From Nemania diffusa (lineage: Eukaryota > Ascomycota > Sordariomycetes > Xylariales > Xylariaceae), in the NCBI GenBank assembly GCA_038501195.1, contig JBBPUQ010000001.1, positions 4,588,001 through 4,652,000 on the forward strand: a DNA stretch of 64,000 bases. Reading direction: 5' to 3'. The notes beneath the pieces are model-generated. The model worked only from the letters and a program-made list of their open reading frames with translations, had not been told where the DNA came from and did not search any database. Positions 1-12,815 of this stretch are shown here, in pieces. The first letter of the stretch is position 1, and each line of letters starts with the position of its first letter. A program made the position numbers and the translations under genes.

Positions 1-530
1 TTCAGGGTAGTCATTACGCGGCCATATAACCCTCCTCAGGCAAGTCTATGTTCTCACTTCGCCGACGCTGACGAGGGTCGCCGACGAGCCAAGTTCTATA
101 CCGTACCACTAAGGAGCTAATTGATTCGGCGACCCGCGCAACACTTTCGCCGAACCGGCTACCTAGGCGCATATAGTACAGCACCATCTATACCTTTTTC
201 GAAGACAGACTCGCTTTCGGCGTCCATGTCTTAGCAGTCAACGTAACCATTCCATCTAATCATTAAATAACGTCGCCGCCAACTCGTCGGGGATAATTAC
301 TTGTAGGAAGAAGAGCGGGTAAAACTTGTATAAAAAGAAACACTATCCTCTTGTCCAGTTCACCTTCTGGTTTTTCCCCGCCCGCCTTCTTTTTAGTTCA
401 ACACAGTCTAAACAATTCAATTCTACAACCCAAAATCTCTTCGTATGTCCACAACCAGCCCCACGCGTGCGTAGTCTCGTTTACTCACAACTCAAAGCAA
501 GTTCAAGAAACTACAACCACATCTGACAAC
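1..530. other. intergenic, left edge
   Basis: No reading frame with recognisable homology. The last 150 bases before the ATG at 531 are rich in C, T and A tracts, as in fungal promoters and leaders, so they probably form the promoter and 5' UTR of the next gene. Confidence 0.4.
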
Positions 531-805
531 ATGTGCATGAAAGCCAACTGCGGCCAATGTGGTATGTTTTAATAATCCCGCTTCTGTGTATTCCCGGTGC
601 GATTTCCGATGAACGCACCTTGGCGATTACACCGACAAATTTGCTTACTCATACCCTCCCCGGGGGGACAAAAGGCAAAACCGCGTGGCAAGGCTGCGGT
701 CGCCACGTCTCGATGGTGCTGGACTCCGTTCCCGCTGACCAGCTGTGCACTTGCGAGCCCAAATTCGTGCTGAACGACAAGGAGTACCCGCCAAAGGCTA
801 AATGA
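531..805 (+). CDS. small cysteine-rich conserved protein
   Basis: Two exons, 531..561 and 675..805, give a 53-residue protein. The intron (562..674) has a GTATGT donor and AAG acceptor and splits a Gly codon. Without splicing, the first exon runs into a stop. The product carries CxxxxCGQCG, then a WxGCGRHV segment and a CTCEP segment, so six cysteines and one histidine could bind a metal. I recognise this pattern from very short conserved proteins of fungi and some bacteria, whose function I do not know. Most of its length is in exon 2 (residues 11-53), which ends in a PPKAK tail. There is no signal peptide or membrane segment, so it is probably cytosolic. Confidence 0.75.
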
Positions 806-1550
806 CGGTTACCTTGGCCTTTTTGGTAGACCGGTCTTTTCGCTCGGCAGCCAATCGATAGAAGAAAGGGGAGGAAAAGGAAATAAGATGGGAGGAAAGC
901 TAGGGTGTGTATTAATTATTTGACTACTATTCAGTTCTAATTGTGGTGATTGATTGATTGATCGATTGAATTGGGGGTTGTATTACTTACCTGCTAGGTG
1001 TATGATGTAATAGGTGTCTAAGGGACAATCCCACTACGTATTTGTCTTTAATTTGGGGGAGGGTAGTACTGTGGGTGATACCTAAAGATAGGAACTAGGA
1101 ATATGTTGTGCCGTCCTACATAACCGAATAGCTGTGCGGGTGCAGATGCGGGTGCTGTATCTGGATGATGTAGGATGTGAGATGCAGGGTGTCATCGACA
1201 AACAGTATCATATCAACAATATAGTGGTGTTGTCAATTCAGAGGATAGACAGAGTAGCCTGGCTCTCGTTAAATTGAGATTTTGCACGCATCGTATTTGT
1301 GTATCTGCCGTCTATATATAACAACAAGTTGATACCGCGCATACCGCCAGTACTCCTTCGCCTCGCAGGTAGTAAATGCATTTCTCGTTTGGGCAGTCAT
1401 GATTCTTTGTCTTCGAGCCCCCCTAAACCCCGTGCTGCCGCGCTATGCATGCCTCTATAACCCCGTTGTAGTCTGACAAGTAATATGGTATACCTAAGCC
1501 ACTCGATGTACTGATCTCTATTTTCTGACTGCATCCTATATTTCCCGAAT
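806..1550. other. intergenic
   Basis: A convergent gap between the Cys-rich gene and the OYE gene. It probably holds both 3' UTRs. It is G- and T-rich with GATTGATT repeats near 948-966. Nothing coding is seen. Confidence 0.5.
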
Positions 1551-2908
1551 CTAAACCTTGGCGTCCTTCGCCCACCCGGCTCGGTGGTATTGGTTGGGCC
1601 ACTTGACCTCGACGCCGAGCTGGTGCGCAGCGCGCAGGACGAACTCGGGCTCGCGGAGGAACTGGCGCGCAGCGAGCACGGCGTCGGCCTTGGGGACACG
1701 GCCGTCGCCCTCCTGCACGATGTCGCGCGCCATCTCGGCGCTGGCGATCATGCCGACGGCGCCGATGAGCAGCTTGATCCCCTCCTTGGCCAGCGCCTCG
1801 CGGATGGCGCCGGCCAGGTCGACCTGGTAGTACGGGTGGACGGTGATCTTCTGGCCGTCCGTGTTGCCGCCCGAGCTGACGTCGAGCAGGTCGACGCCCG
1901 CGGCCGGCAGCAGCTTCGCGAGGCGGATGCTGTCCTCGAGCGTCCAGCTGGGCTCGCCCGTGTGCTCGAGCCACTCGGACGCCGAGATGCGCAGCAGCAG
2001 GGGCATGGACTCCGGGATGACCTCGCGCACGGCCGCGATGGTCTCGAAGAGCAGGCGCGTGCGGCCCGCGAAGTCGCCGCCGTACGCGTCCGTGCGCTTG
2101 TTGGTCACGGGCGACATGAACGTCGTGAGCAGGTAGCCGTGGGCGCCGTGGATCTCGATCGTGTCGAAGCCCGCCGCGACGGCGCGCCGCGCCGAGTCCC
2201 GGAACGCCTGCAGCAGCGCGCGGATGTCGTCCGCCGTCATCTCCTTGGGCATCGCGTAGCCGTGCTCCGACGCGCGGATCGCGCTGGGCGCCCACACGTC
2301 GTCCTCCCAGCCGCCGTGCTCCTTGGATGCCACGATGCCGACCTTGCGCGCGAGCCAGGGCGCCTGCGTACTGGCCTTGCGGCCCGCGTGCCCGATCTGG
2401 ATGCCCATCTTCTGGCCCTGCGAGTGCGCGAAGTCGACGATGCGCTTCAGGGGCGCGATTTGGCTGTCCTTCCACAAGCCGCTGTCCCTATAAGGAATCG
2501 CATGTGAGAAAACGTCACTAACGACATAAAGGTGAAGATTTGTAATTCATGCTTGAGGATTACAGGAGCATGTAAGTGCACAGGGAGTCGGTCTCATAAA
2601 ACGTACTGCGGGGTGATCCGACCGTTGGCTAATACCGAGGTGGCCTCAACAATGGTGAGCCCAGTGCCGCGGATTATATACTGCGACAGGTGCGAGAAAT
2701 GCCAGTCGTTGTGGTGGCCATCGTCAGCACTGTATTGGCACATAGGCGACACCATGAAGCGGTTCTGTATCTCCAATCCCCGAATTTTGAGGGGCTGGAA
2801 CAGAGTCGGCGCAGTGGCCGGGTCCAGCGCCGTGCCCGCTGGGGGTTCTTGGGCGGGCGTGTAGTAGGGCGCGCCCGGAGCGGCCTTGTTCTCGACCGAC
2901 GAAGACAT
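1551..2908 (-). CDS. NADH:flavin oxidoreductase, Old Yellow Enzyme family (YqjM-like)
   Basis: Two exons on the minus strand, 2607..2908 and 1551..2487, encode 412 residues. The 119-bp intron has a GTACGT donor and a TATAG acceptor and splits the Gln codon of the ITPQDSGLW segment. The upstream in-frame GTG is not a start; the ATG at 2908 opens MSSSVENK. The TIM-barrel FMN enzyme motifs appear in order: the flavin-binding SPMCQYSADDG near residue 55, IQIGHAGRKA, the substrate-binding EIHGAHGYLL followed by TNKRTDAYGG, and a C-terminal GAVGMI phosphate-binding segment. The Cys in SPMCQYS fits the thermophilic-like class represented by YqjM. The expected reaction is NAD(P)H-dependent reduction of activated alkenes; the natural substrate cannot be read from sequence. 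Codon use is strongly GC-rich. Confidence 0.93.
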
Positions 2909-4418
2909 GATTTCCACCGTCTATTGAAATATGTTGTTGATGGTTTACTTAGTTAGAATCAAACTCGGGCCAAAAAAGACGAGATAAGAAGAATTTTGTC
3001 AGGAGCCTTGCGAGTGCAGATTATTTCTAATAGCTTGTATATTTCCAGTCTTTAACGAGAAAGAACTGCTATGTACAATGCTTGTTGAGCGGGAAATAGA
3101 AACCAAGATGCCAACGTTTATTTTATACCTCGCGGATTCGGCGATGGCGTGCCCGAAAAAAAAAGATCCTCTGCGAAAACCCCGAAAAAACACCTGATGC
3201 TCAAATGTCTCTGTCATGAGAGCGTAACAGATGAATAAGCCACCTAGATAGATCTTGGTTACTGTACTCTACCTATCCGCCTATCTTCCACTGGGACCAT
3301 TGTATATGGTTGGTTGCGCTCGCTGATTGGATTGGATTGTGGTCGAGTGTTGCATTGCATTTGCGAGTTTGCGAGACCAATGGGGAAATCTGATAATGTA
3401 CTGTAAGGGCCATGCATTAGACCGGGTAGAGCGCAAAAGAAGAGTGGTTGTGTTCTGTAAGACGGATGCTGACAAAAACGGAGAAAAATGTACCCTTTGT
3501 TAGTCAATAAGCACTTACCTATCTAAGAGAGAAGATGAGCGAATTCTCAGATGCCACGACTCAGTGCTTGTACATAATAAATATTTGACAGGATCCATCG
3601 ACAAGCTTTTTTATGAAACCTGCGAGCTCGTGTAGATAAGCGCACCCCAGCGATTGACAATTTAGCTGAGATGGGGTCGGAGATCGATCCGTTAGTGTCT
3701 TGCACTACAGATCTTTGATGTTTCAACCGCCTGCGTGATTCAGGTACTAATGCCAGTCTGTGCCAGCTTCAAACACGAGGCCCTAGTCTCTCTGTCGCAG
3801 CTTTACTACATGTGACGGTGGAGGCGCTCTAACCTGGCTATATACCTGCCCCCCCATACATGTTTCTTGCTGCGCCTTCGTTGTTTCGTCCCATATCTTA
3901 TCTTAGCGGATCATCAGGGATCGCTTAATTATCTGCAGGGGGAGCTCCAAGAATTGCTGAGCTTCATCGATGGCTGCAGAAGAGCGTTGTAGATGCTAGG
4001 CAGCTAGGACGCCTTCCTATAGTACTACCCATCCTCCTAGCTCAGGTCGTCACGGATGGCGCCTTAAAAAGGATAGCATCCCCGTCCAGGGGGCCACACT
4101 ATAGGCGTTGGTCGAAACAGCAAGCTCTATCTCGATCGTCTAGTCTTACTTCTCATGTGAAGCTGAAAATCCCGTAGTTTATATTCGCGCTGCATGCCAT
4201 CGCAAGACCACCAACTCACTTGACCCATCGTGATAATATCATACACTTGTAATGCCTATCTTCATTGAACCACGCAGTGACAACATGGGAAAAATGGCAA
4301 GAGACGTGACAAGAAACATGCCAGTTGGCAAGGGGGGGTCTAATGCTCTAAGCTCGTAAGTAGCTATGCATTAACCGTTGTATTTGACTCAACTTTCTAA
4401 CAAGTGGCGAGGAGTAGG
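2909..4418. other. intergenic, 1.5 kb
   Basis: Probably the OYE promoter on the left and the BTB gene promoter on the right. Minus-strand open frames near 3260-3507 show no recognisable protein features. A G7 run is at about 4332. No RNA gene or repeat is seen. Confidence 0.45.
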
Positions 4419-5237
4419 ATGAGCGGTCCGGATATAGTTAAGGTCATGGTTGGCCCAAATTGCGACGAGTTCCTCATCCCAAAACGGCTTCTAGCTTCAT
4501 GCGAATACTTCCGTGCACGGCTCGACTTGGCCCGTGGCCAGGCCGGCCTTGTCATCCGATTAGAAGGGCAGTGTCCAGACATGTTCAAACTCTTCGAACA
4601 CTGGCTCCCCGAGCGAAAGGGTCTTAGCGTGTTCATCGACGACGCCGAGCTCGACCAGTCCTACGAGGAATTACACTGGGATCTGGTTAACCTACAACTG
4701 TTCGCCGCCAACATCGGCGAGGCCGCGTTGCAGGACGTGGCGATGGACGCTCTGCAAGACCTCTATCTACGCCGCAATTGGGAGATCGATCCTGAGCTCG
4801 TCAAGTGGGTGTATACCGAATGCGACCCCGAGGCCAGCTATTGTCTTCGCAATCTTCGCAGGTGGATCGTGGCCATGATGGCTTGGGGTATGGGCGATGC
4901 AGAAGCCGGGGGTGCGCTCGAGACTATCTTCAGTGAATGCGCTGGCTTAAGGGGAGAGTATGACACCCATCTTAAGAAGGTTGCCGCGAGCAAGCTGGAT
5001 GTCGACTTCAAAAATCCCCAACTTCGACTGCCGTCAAACAACCTACGGAATGAAGAGCGGCAGTTCGGCTATCGCCAATGCTCATTCCATACCCACAGGT
5101 CAGCCGTCGGCCAAGGACGCTGCCCAAGTAGTCGGTCGCTTTCGCCTATGATGTACTCGCCATTGACAGACACGTCATCAGACTCGGATCGTACAGATTC
5201 ACTGCCTAGCTCTCGGATGGCTTCACCATTCATATGA
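4419..5237 (+). CDS. BTB/POZ domain protein
   Basis: A single-exon frame of 272 residues. An in-frame GTG lies 15 bases upstream, but the ATG at 4419 (MSGPDIVKV) is the credible start. Residues 5-70 resemble the fungal BTB/POZ fold: a short beta strand (VKVMVG), a phospho-ligand-like loop, then FLIPKRLLASCEYFRARL, the usual place where BTB proteins read F-x-v-h-k-x-l-L-a-s-x-S-x-y-F. The middle (about 95-200) is alpha-helical. The C-terminus is Ser- and Asp-rich and probably disordered. Fungi carry many such stand-alone BTB proteins; they dimerise or act as Cul3 adaptors, but this one has no second domain that would name its target. Confidence 0.75.
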   Translation: MSGPDIVKVMVGPNCDEFLIPKRLLASCEYFRARLDLARGQAGLVIRLEGQCPDMFKLFEHWLPERKGLSVFIDDAELDQSYEELHWDLVNLQLFAANIGEAALQDVAMDALQDLYLRRNWEIDPELVKWVYTECDPEASYCLRNLRRWIVAMMAWGMGDAEAGGALETIFSECAGLRGEYDTHLKKVAASKLDVDFKNPQLRLPSNNLRNEERQFGYRQCSFHTHRSAVGQGRCPSSRSLSPMMYSPLTDTSSDSDRTDSLPSSRMASPFI

Positions 5238-6295
5238 TCCCTGCCGTCCTTAAAGATAATCTCTGAACCCCTCTCAGGCTTATTAAACCCTCGTGGCTAC
5301 TAGGTATTCAGAAGTACCTACGAACCAAAACCCACCCACTTCCGTTTGGAGAGACAAACAACACGCGCCACGCAGCGACATGGTCTGGAAAGGGTGGAGG
5401 TGCTCAGATGATGATTGAATCTCTCTAGCTACCTCTGTTAAACTTGCAGGAAATGACCTGTTTGTCGCTCTCGAGGCAGCAATACCTCGATAGCTAGGAT
5501 ATCCTGTGGTAACATCTGGAAAGATGACACAGAGGCGGGGCCTCCTTTTATACGATCAACCACCGGCGCTCTACCATGAACACTTAACAGTGCTATACGG
5601 CTTCGAGAGTATCTGCCAGCAACCCCAAGTATGGCAATGAACTCACTATGTGAGACCTAGAGTGAAGCCTCGAGAAATTATAATGTATTAATGCGACCTA
5701 GCTTTAATCCTCTGCTGGGTCGTTAGCACATACATCGGATGAAAGGAAGGGCAAACGCCTCACGCCGAATGAATATTATTTTATAGACTAGATCAATCAT
5801 AATATAAGTATTAATGGTACAACTATACTGGAAACAATTAAACAAAAGATAAATATCTCCGCAGTGCACCAAACGTTGCTGTTAATCGACTCTCGTACGC
5901 GGCGATATATAATTATCAAAACATCTAGACCTTAGGTAGCTACCTATGTAGGTAGATAATAGCCGTCTTTTTAGTGGTAATGACAGCCACCTAAGGAACT
6001 GGCCGGGCAAGACCGGTAAGTCTGGGCGTGATGACCGACATCCTAGGCACAGAGGTATACTTAGAGCTACTAGCTTGTTTAGTTGGGTCGAGTCACGTGC
6101 AATGATGATGACCCCGTAGCTACGGGCCAGCCGTCCAATGACAAGCAGGCATTTCCAATTGCTTCAAGGACTGAGCACTTTTTCAATTCATCGCTCTTGT
6201 TGCTTGGTCCAGCTCTCACCACTCTACCTCCGCTTCTCCCCTCACCAAACCACCAATTGACTTGTCGACCGGTTGGCCCAAGACCCTTGCCCAAC
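5238..6295. other. intergenic, about 1 kb
   Basis: Contains an AT-rich stretch (5760-5960) and a short run of the genome's TACCT/AGGTA repeats at about 5933-5960. It ends in the cytochrome c1 promoter and leader. A minus-strand open frame at 6079-6369 overlaps the leader and first coding exon and has no recognisable content. Confidence 0.45.
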
Positions 6296-7537
6296 ATGTT
6301 GGCGAGATCGTCTCTGCGCTCGATGCGCATGCTCAACGGCGCCCGGAATGGCACCACCGCAATGGCCAAGGTACGACAAACCCCGTCCCGAACCCGGCCA
6401 CTCTTTGCCTGAGTGCAATACGCCGTCGGCCTGTCGACATGCAGACTAACAGCTCACCGTGTATAGCGGTCCATCTCCAGCTCCGGTGCCTCCGTCGAAT
6501 CTCCCATGAAGCTTAACATGGCCGCCGCCGCTTCCACTGCTCTTGCCATTGGATCTGTCGCCTGGTATTACCATCTCTACGGACCGACTGCGCACGCCGG
6601 GTCGCCTGCCGAGGAAGGGTGAGTGCCGGACTCCCTGTTACCGAGCGACCAACCCATTTAGAAATCGCCGTAGACTCTGCCAATACCATCATAAAGAGAT
6701 AGCATAAAGATGACGTGATTAGCTAACTGACATGTGCCAGCCTCCACCCTACAAAGTACCCCTGGGTTCACGAACAATGGCTCAAGACCTTCGACCACCA
6801 AGCGTAAGCTATCGGCCTCAAGACCTCACTAGATATACCCTGGTCTTACCCGTGTCAATAGTCTCCGCCGAGGTTTCCAGGTTTACCGAGAAGTCTGCAT
6901 GGCCTGCCACTCTCTAACCCGTATCCCTTACCGATCTCTTGTCGGCACTATCCTCACCGTTGACGAGGCCAAGGCCATGGCAGAGGAGAACGAATACGAC
7001 ACCGAGCCCAACGATGAGGGTGAAATTGAAAAGCGACCCGGAAAGTTGTCCGACTACATCCCTGCCCCCTACAAGAACGACGAGGCCGCCCGAGCCGCCA
7101 ACAACGGTGCTCTCCCCCCCGATCTAAGTTTGATCATCAAGGGACGTCACGGTGGTTGCGATTACGTCTTTAGCTTGCTGACCGGTTACCCCGATGAGCC
7201 CCCTGCTGGTGCCGAGGTTGGTGCCGGCCTCAACTTTAACCCCTATTTCCCCGGCACTGGCATTGCTATGGCTCGTGTGCTCTACGATGGCCTAGTCGAC
7301 TACGAAGATGAGACCCCTGCGACAGCATCTCAGATGGCCAAGGACGTCGTAGAATTCCTCAACTGGGCTGCAGAACCCGAGATGGACGACCGGAAGCGTA
7401 TGGGTATGAAGGTTCTAGCTGTTACCAGTGTCTTGTTCGCCCTGAGTGTATGGGTGAAGAGGTACAAGTGGGCGTCTGTTAAGTCAAGAAAGATTGTCTA
7501 CGACCCCCCCAAGGCCTCAAGCACCAACCGTAACTAA
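6296..7537 (+). CDS. CYT1: cytochrome c1, heme protein of respiratory complex III
   Basis: Four exons, 6296..6370, 6467..6618, 6741..6803 and 6862..7537, encode 321 residues. All junctions are GT-AG, and ACTAAC lies just before the first acceptor. The protein moves electrons from the Rieske centre to cytochrome c in the mitochondrial inner membrane. Visible are an Arg-rich presequence (residues 1-30), an Ala-rich hydrophobic sorting segment near 45-60, the covalent heme motif CMACH (109-113), the axial-ligand Met of GIAMARV near 233, and a C-terminal anchor (about 279-296) followed by a basic tail facing the matrix. The SQMAKDVVEFLNWAAEPEMD block is nearly invariant in this family. Length matches fungal homologues. 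Confidence 0.97.
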
Positions 7538-8228
7538 GCGCCGATACCTATATGTACTACTAGACTCCGAACGATTCCTTTGTTTGTGGCAAAGGGAGGA
7601 GGACTTTGACGTCGCCAGCGGGGCGAAGCAGCCCCGAATCGCGATTCTAGAGTGTAAATCAAATTTATCTGTTTTTAGATGTTCACAGAATCTTGCTTTC
7701 TTGGGCAGAAGTTAGCGAGTGGTATGCACATATAAAGCCAAAATGGTGATGTTTATAACTTGGAAACATTGCACTTAGCTCTCCAACCACGGCGTCGTCT
7801 TAGACGACCAATAGCAACGGTAGTTTCGAACGAAGTTTTATTTTTCTATAAAATCCTCTGGCATACATCAGAAACCTCATTTCAAGCTCATATCTATGCT
7901 AATGAGCCCCACGTGTTTCCATCTAGGTAATACCTAGCGAGACCCGTCCAATTTAGTATTCAAATCCACTATCCAGCTCACTTACACATACATTAATCAG
8001 ACCTCTACAGTATGGTGTTGTTGTCATTGATGATTACCGCAACGTCTATTATAATTTACAAGGTTCCACTCGAGCTATTCCCGGGTTGTATGAGTCATAT
8101 GACTTATAGCAAGTACCTAATGATTATTAGGAGCGAAAACCAGCCACGCCAAACACCTAATCTCCTCACTGGCATATGTACTTCAGTACATACTCGGCTG
8201 CCTTCCTGGCATAGGTAGCTCACGCCAT
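7538..8228. other. intergenic
   Basis: The 3' UTR of cytochrome c1 followed by the promoter of the glycosylase gene. AT-rich, with a few TACCTAG words near 7925-7940. No gene seen. Confidence 0.45.
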
Positions 8229-10109
8229 ATGACCTGCTTTCATAACAAACAGCTCTCACGCCCTAGACTCTCAAAGGCGATGGACTTTTCTGTGTGCACG
8301 GGCCAATCACCCGTCACCAACCCTCAGCCGCGTAATCTCTGCGATGATTTCATGTTCGGCTTCGACGTCGAGGATGACGATGACAGAGAGTACTTGGCCG
8401 AAGTGGCCATGCATGGGATAGGGCAGGAAGATGATGTCAAGAGCTTTGTTCGTCTCGGCCTACTTCGAGGGGTGGAAGAGTGGGAACAAGCTATCTGTTG
8501 CGCCTCGGCGATGAAAGATCGGGGATATTTTCAGAATCCCCTAGACGGCCAAGATACTCTCACCTTTCTGTCACAAATCTACGGTGTTGATGAGTTGCAT
8601 CATGCCGCGAGTGCCCCATCTCTTCCGCAGAGGTCCATACATCCACGAACTAAGAGGAAGTCGATAAAGACCCGTGCATCCCTAGATGCAGAGATATCGT
8701 CCGAAACACAAGCCAAAAAAAAGAGAAAGGTCAAAAAGAGTAGTAATTCTCCTTATTGGGCCGATATATCTATACGGGCACCACAAGAAGATGAACTTAC
8801 GGGAAACCCACCAGAATCCAAAGAAACAGCGGATAAGGTTCCGACGAGATGCAAAAGGGCTCTGGGAGCAATATTGCCCACGTCTACATTTCCGACAGAA
8901 GATCCCAGCAGAGATGATGGAGTAATCCAAATATGTCAAGGTCCCGAGCTCACGTCTATTTCCTTAGACAAACAACACGAGTCTTTGGCAAGTGTGGCAC
9001 CTGTAGATATCCAAGGATTTATAAGCCAGCCTAGAGATAACAGCATAAGAGAGGCTCTAGAGAACTCTCCCCCAGCTCTACCTGGGTCTGTTACTCCTAT
9101 AGTACGAGTAGATACCTCAGAATGGAACATTGAACTTGCAAAAACAGGCGGACAAGCGTACACCAGCAAGCTATATCGAACATCAGACAACGAGAACAAA
9201 CCACCACCATCGCCCAAGCAGACTCCAAAACGCAAAGCAAAATCGCCATACTTCGAGACCACACAAGCAGCAGCAGCAGCAGCAAGTCCCACAAAACCCC
9301 CATCAAAAGGGACCCCCCCAAAACGACCGCCCCGCGGCACCGTCTCGTCGCTGCCCTTCCCGCGGCTCGACAGCCCGCGCTTCGGGCTGATCCAGGAGGA
9401 GCTCGCCGACGACCCCTTCCGCCTGCTCGTGGCCGTGACCTTCCTGATCCGCACGACGGGCAAGGCCGCGATCCCCGTGTTCCGCGCGCTCATGGAGGCG
9501 TACCCGACGCCGGGTGCCCTCGCGGCCGCCGACCCGGCGGTCATCACGGGCATGATCGCGCACCTCGGCCTCGGCGCCGTGCGCACCGCTACGATCCAGC
9601 GGTACGCGCGCATCTGGCTCGACGACCCGCCCCGGGCCGGGATCCGGCACGTCGTGAAGAACTACCACTGCGCCAACACTACTGCCCAAGACGACCACGA
9701 CCACGCTAGGACAGAAGGGAAGGAAGAGAAGGAGAAGGAGGTAATGGAGGCAGCGGCGGCGCCGTCGTCAGAGTGGGAGATCGGCCATATGACGCAGGGC
9801 CCGTACGCGCTGGACAGCTGGCGCATCTTCTGCCGAGACGCGCTGCGCGGCGTCGCGGCGGACTGGCGGGGCGGGGGCCGCGAGGGCGAGTTCCAGCCCG
9901 AGTGGATGCGCGTGCTGCCGCGCGACAAGGAGCTCCGGGCCTGCCTGCGCTGGCTCTGGATGCGCGAGGGCTGGCTGTGGGACCCCGAGACCGGCGACAA
10001 GGCCGTGCTGCCCGACGCCCTGCGCCGCGCCGTCCAGGAGGGCCGGGTCGGGTACGACGATAGTGGGGACTTGCGCATCTTGGATGAGAGGGTGGTTGGG
10101 TCGACGTGA
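8229..10109 (+). CDS. MBD4-like HhH-GPD DNA glycosylase
   Basis: A single-exon frame of 626 residues. A second in-frame ATG at 8280 (MDFSVCTGQ) is an equally good start and gives 609. Residues 1-370 are low-complexity, with an acidic patch, a basic KKKRKVKK stretch that could be a nuclear signal, and a short polyalanine run from a CAG repeat. The C-terminal half matches the MBD4/DML helix-hairpin-helix glycosylase domain: FGLIQEELADDPFRLLVAV, then TTGKAAIPVF, YPTPGALAAADP, and the catalytic-Asp segment GPYALDSWRIFCRD (Asp near 528). This family removes T or U opposite G, the product of 5-methylcytosine deamination. No methyl-CpG-binding domain is visible. GC content jumps sharply at about 9330, where the domain starts. 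An acidic-basic insert (about 494-515) splits the domain just before the catalytic segment. Confidence 0.88.
   Translation: MTCFHNKQLSRPRLSKAMDFSVCTGQSPVTNPQPRNLCDDFMFGFDVEDDDDREYLAEVAMHGIGQEDDVKSFVRLGLLRGVEEWEQAICCASAMKDRGYFQNPLDGQDTLTFLSQIYGVDELHHAASAPSLPQRSIHPRTKRKSIKTRASLDAEISSETQAKKKRKVKKSSNSPYWADISIRAPQEDELTGNPPESKETADKVPTRCKRALGAILPTSTFPTEDPSRDDGVIQICQGPELTSISLDKQHESLASVAPVDIQGFISQPRDNSIREALENSPPALPGSVTPIVRVDTSEWNIELAKTGGQAYTSKLYRTSDNENKPPPSPKQTPKRKAKSPYFETTQAAAAAASPTKPPSKGTPPKRPPRGTVSSLPFPRLDSPRFGLIQEELADDPFRLLVAVTFLIRTTGKAAIPVFRALMEAYPTPGALAAADPAVITGMIAHLGLGAVRTATIQRYARIWLDDPPRAGIRHVVKNYHCANTTAQDDHDHARTEGKEEKEKEVMEAAAAPSSEWEIGHMTQGPYALDSWRIFCRDALRGVAADWRGGGREGEFQPEWMRVLPRDKELRACLRWLWMREGWLWDPETGDKAVLPDALRRAVQEGRVGYDDSGDLRILDERVVGST
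9266..9284 (+). repeat. CAG trinucleotide repeat
   Basis: About six CAG/AGC units inside the glycosylase gene, read as polyalanine in its linker. A likely length-variable microsatellite. Confidence 0.8.
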
Positions 10110-10678
10110 TTGGGTATGTGGTGTTGGAAAGGGGTGGTTTGGGGCGGGCGTGGATATGCTCTGTTGGTGCTCCGTGTTGAATATTCGCTATGTCTCTTGC
10201 CGCGGGCTGACCGAACCTCGTAGACGGAGCTTCATCTTGTGGTTAGTTAGTTTTGTGGTAAACCATAATGTCAAAGTTATTTGATTTGCCTACTTTCTGC
10301 TTGACAAGATGGTTCTGTTAACAGGAAGTAGTAATGATAAGAATAAAGACATAAAAGCTGAAAGCTTCCAGTTCATCATATCTCATCTACATCAAATGAT
10401 ATTCAGCATAGATACCATTCTATATCTGTATATGCTCAAAATCAACATGATCCCCTTTCTTACACGTTAGTCTAACACACCGTCATTAGTCGCACCAAAC
10501 TCATTAATGTATTTAGAGGAGATCGATCCTAGTACCAAGCATTGCGATCCCAAGTCCCTTGCCGGTTATGGTGTTTTTGTACCGTAACGCCTACATGTTG
10601 AATTTTCCCCTCTCCGATTTCCTTTTTTAAGAGCTCCTTTATTTATTTATTTTTGATCTCCGTAGATTTGTTGGAAGT
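10110..10678. other. intergenic
   Basis: Convergent 3' regions of the glycosylase and DAHP synthase genes. AT-rich, with TTTATTTATTTATTT at about 10639-10653. No gene seen. Confidence 0.5.
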
Positions 10679-11994
<1,316 letters not shown>

Positions 11995-12815
11995 GATCAG
12001 ACAGGACTAGCCAAGCTTCGGCAATGCGAGGCTCAACGTAGACTGGGGTAGGTATAAAAGAGACTAGGTTTAGAGAAGTGCCCAGGGCCGGATAAGTGAT
12101 TAACCAGGCGAGAGAATAAAAAAGAGTGGTCGAGAAGGGATGTAAACCGAGACGTATAGTGATATGAAAATGAAAATGTATACTACCTACCTAAGGTATT
12201 AGTAGATGGTGGGGGAGGGGCATCGACAGCCACTAGAAGTGACAGCTATTGAAATTTTTCTCATTTTGGTGACTCTAGCAGAGCTCCGATGGCGGGGTCA
12301 TTTAGTCTAAGTAATACAATAAGGTACCTACCCGTACCAATTGGCGGGAACGACATCATCTTCGGCACTAAAAATACCTAGGTACCTACCCAGGTATGTA
12401 AGTGTTGAAGTATGAGCTAATCTACATACGCATATATTTACTCATACCGAGAAAATCTCGCGAGTGCTCTTGTTATGGGTAATTGGGTACGCCGAGATAA
12501 TAAGCAGGTTTATATTATTTGGCTTGCGTTGCATGAGTTAAGCTACCTATCTCTACCCAGGTGCTTGCTCTTAATGCTCTATAGAGTCTAGACCAGTCTA
12601 GAGTCCGAGCCGGCGCTGGGGTCCGGAAAGCTCGGCGCCCTTGAAGCCCTGAAATCCGGAATGCATCAGCGATGCACCGGCTGGTGTATGTATGATATCT
12701 ATCTCTATCACTCACCTCTCATGTCGAATCTTGGTATACAGGCCTACTGCATACTCCCCAACAATTTAGGGATTAATACGGGTAATATTTCATATCCCCA
12801 AGCACCCGTATCTGT
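11995..12815. repeat. intergenic region with TACCTAGGTA-type repeats
   Basis: The promoter side of DAHP synthase and the 3' side of the AIG1-like gene. Palindromic ACCTAGGT/AGGTACCT words recur at about 12184-12200, 12322-12345 and 12374-12405. A minus-strand frame at 12515-12715 has no recognisable features. Confidence 0.55.

Noticed and set aside
1584..2507. Long plus-strand open frame antisense to the OYE gene
   Set aside because: A shadow of the GC-rich coding strand, with no recognisable protein and no splice logic.
4285..4405. Extra 5' exon for the BTB gene (ATG at 4285, GTAAGT at 4356)
   Set aside because: Splicing to the acceptor before 4405 puts a stop in the spliced reading, so the single-exon start at 4419 stands.
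12515..12715. Minus-strand frame between DAHP synthase and the AIG1-like gene
   Set aside because: No recognisable residues, and it overlaps the repeat-rich intergenic DNA.
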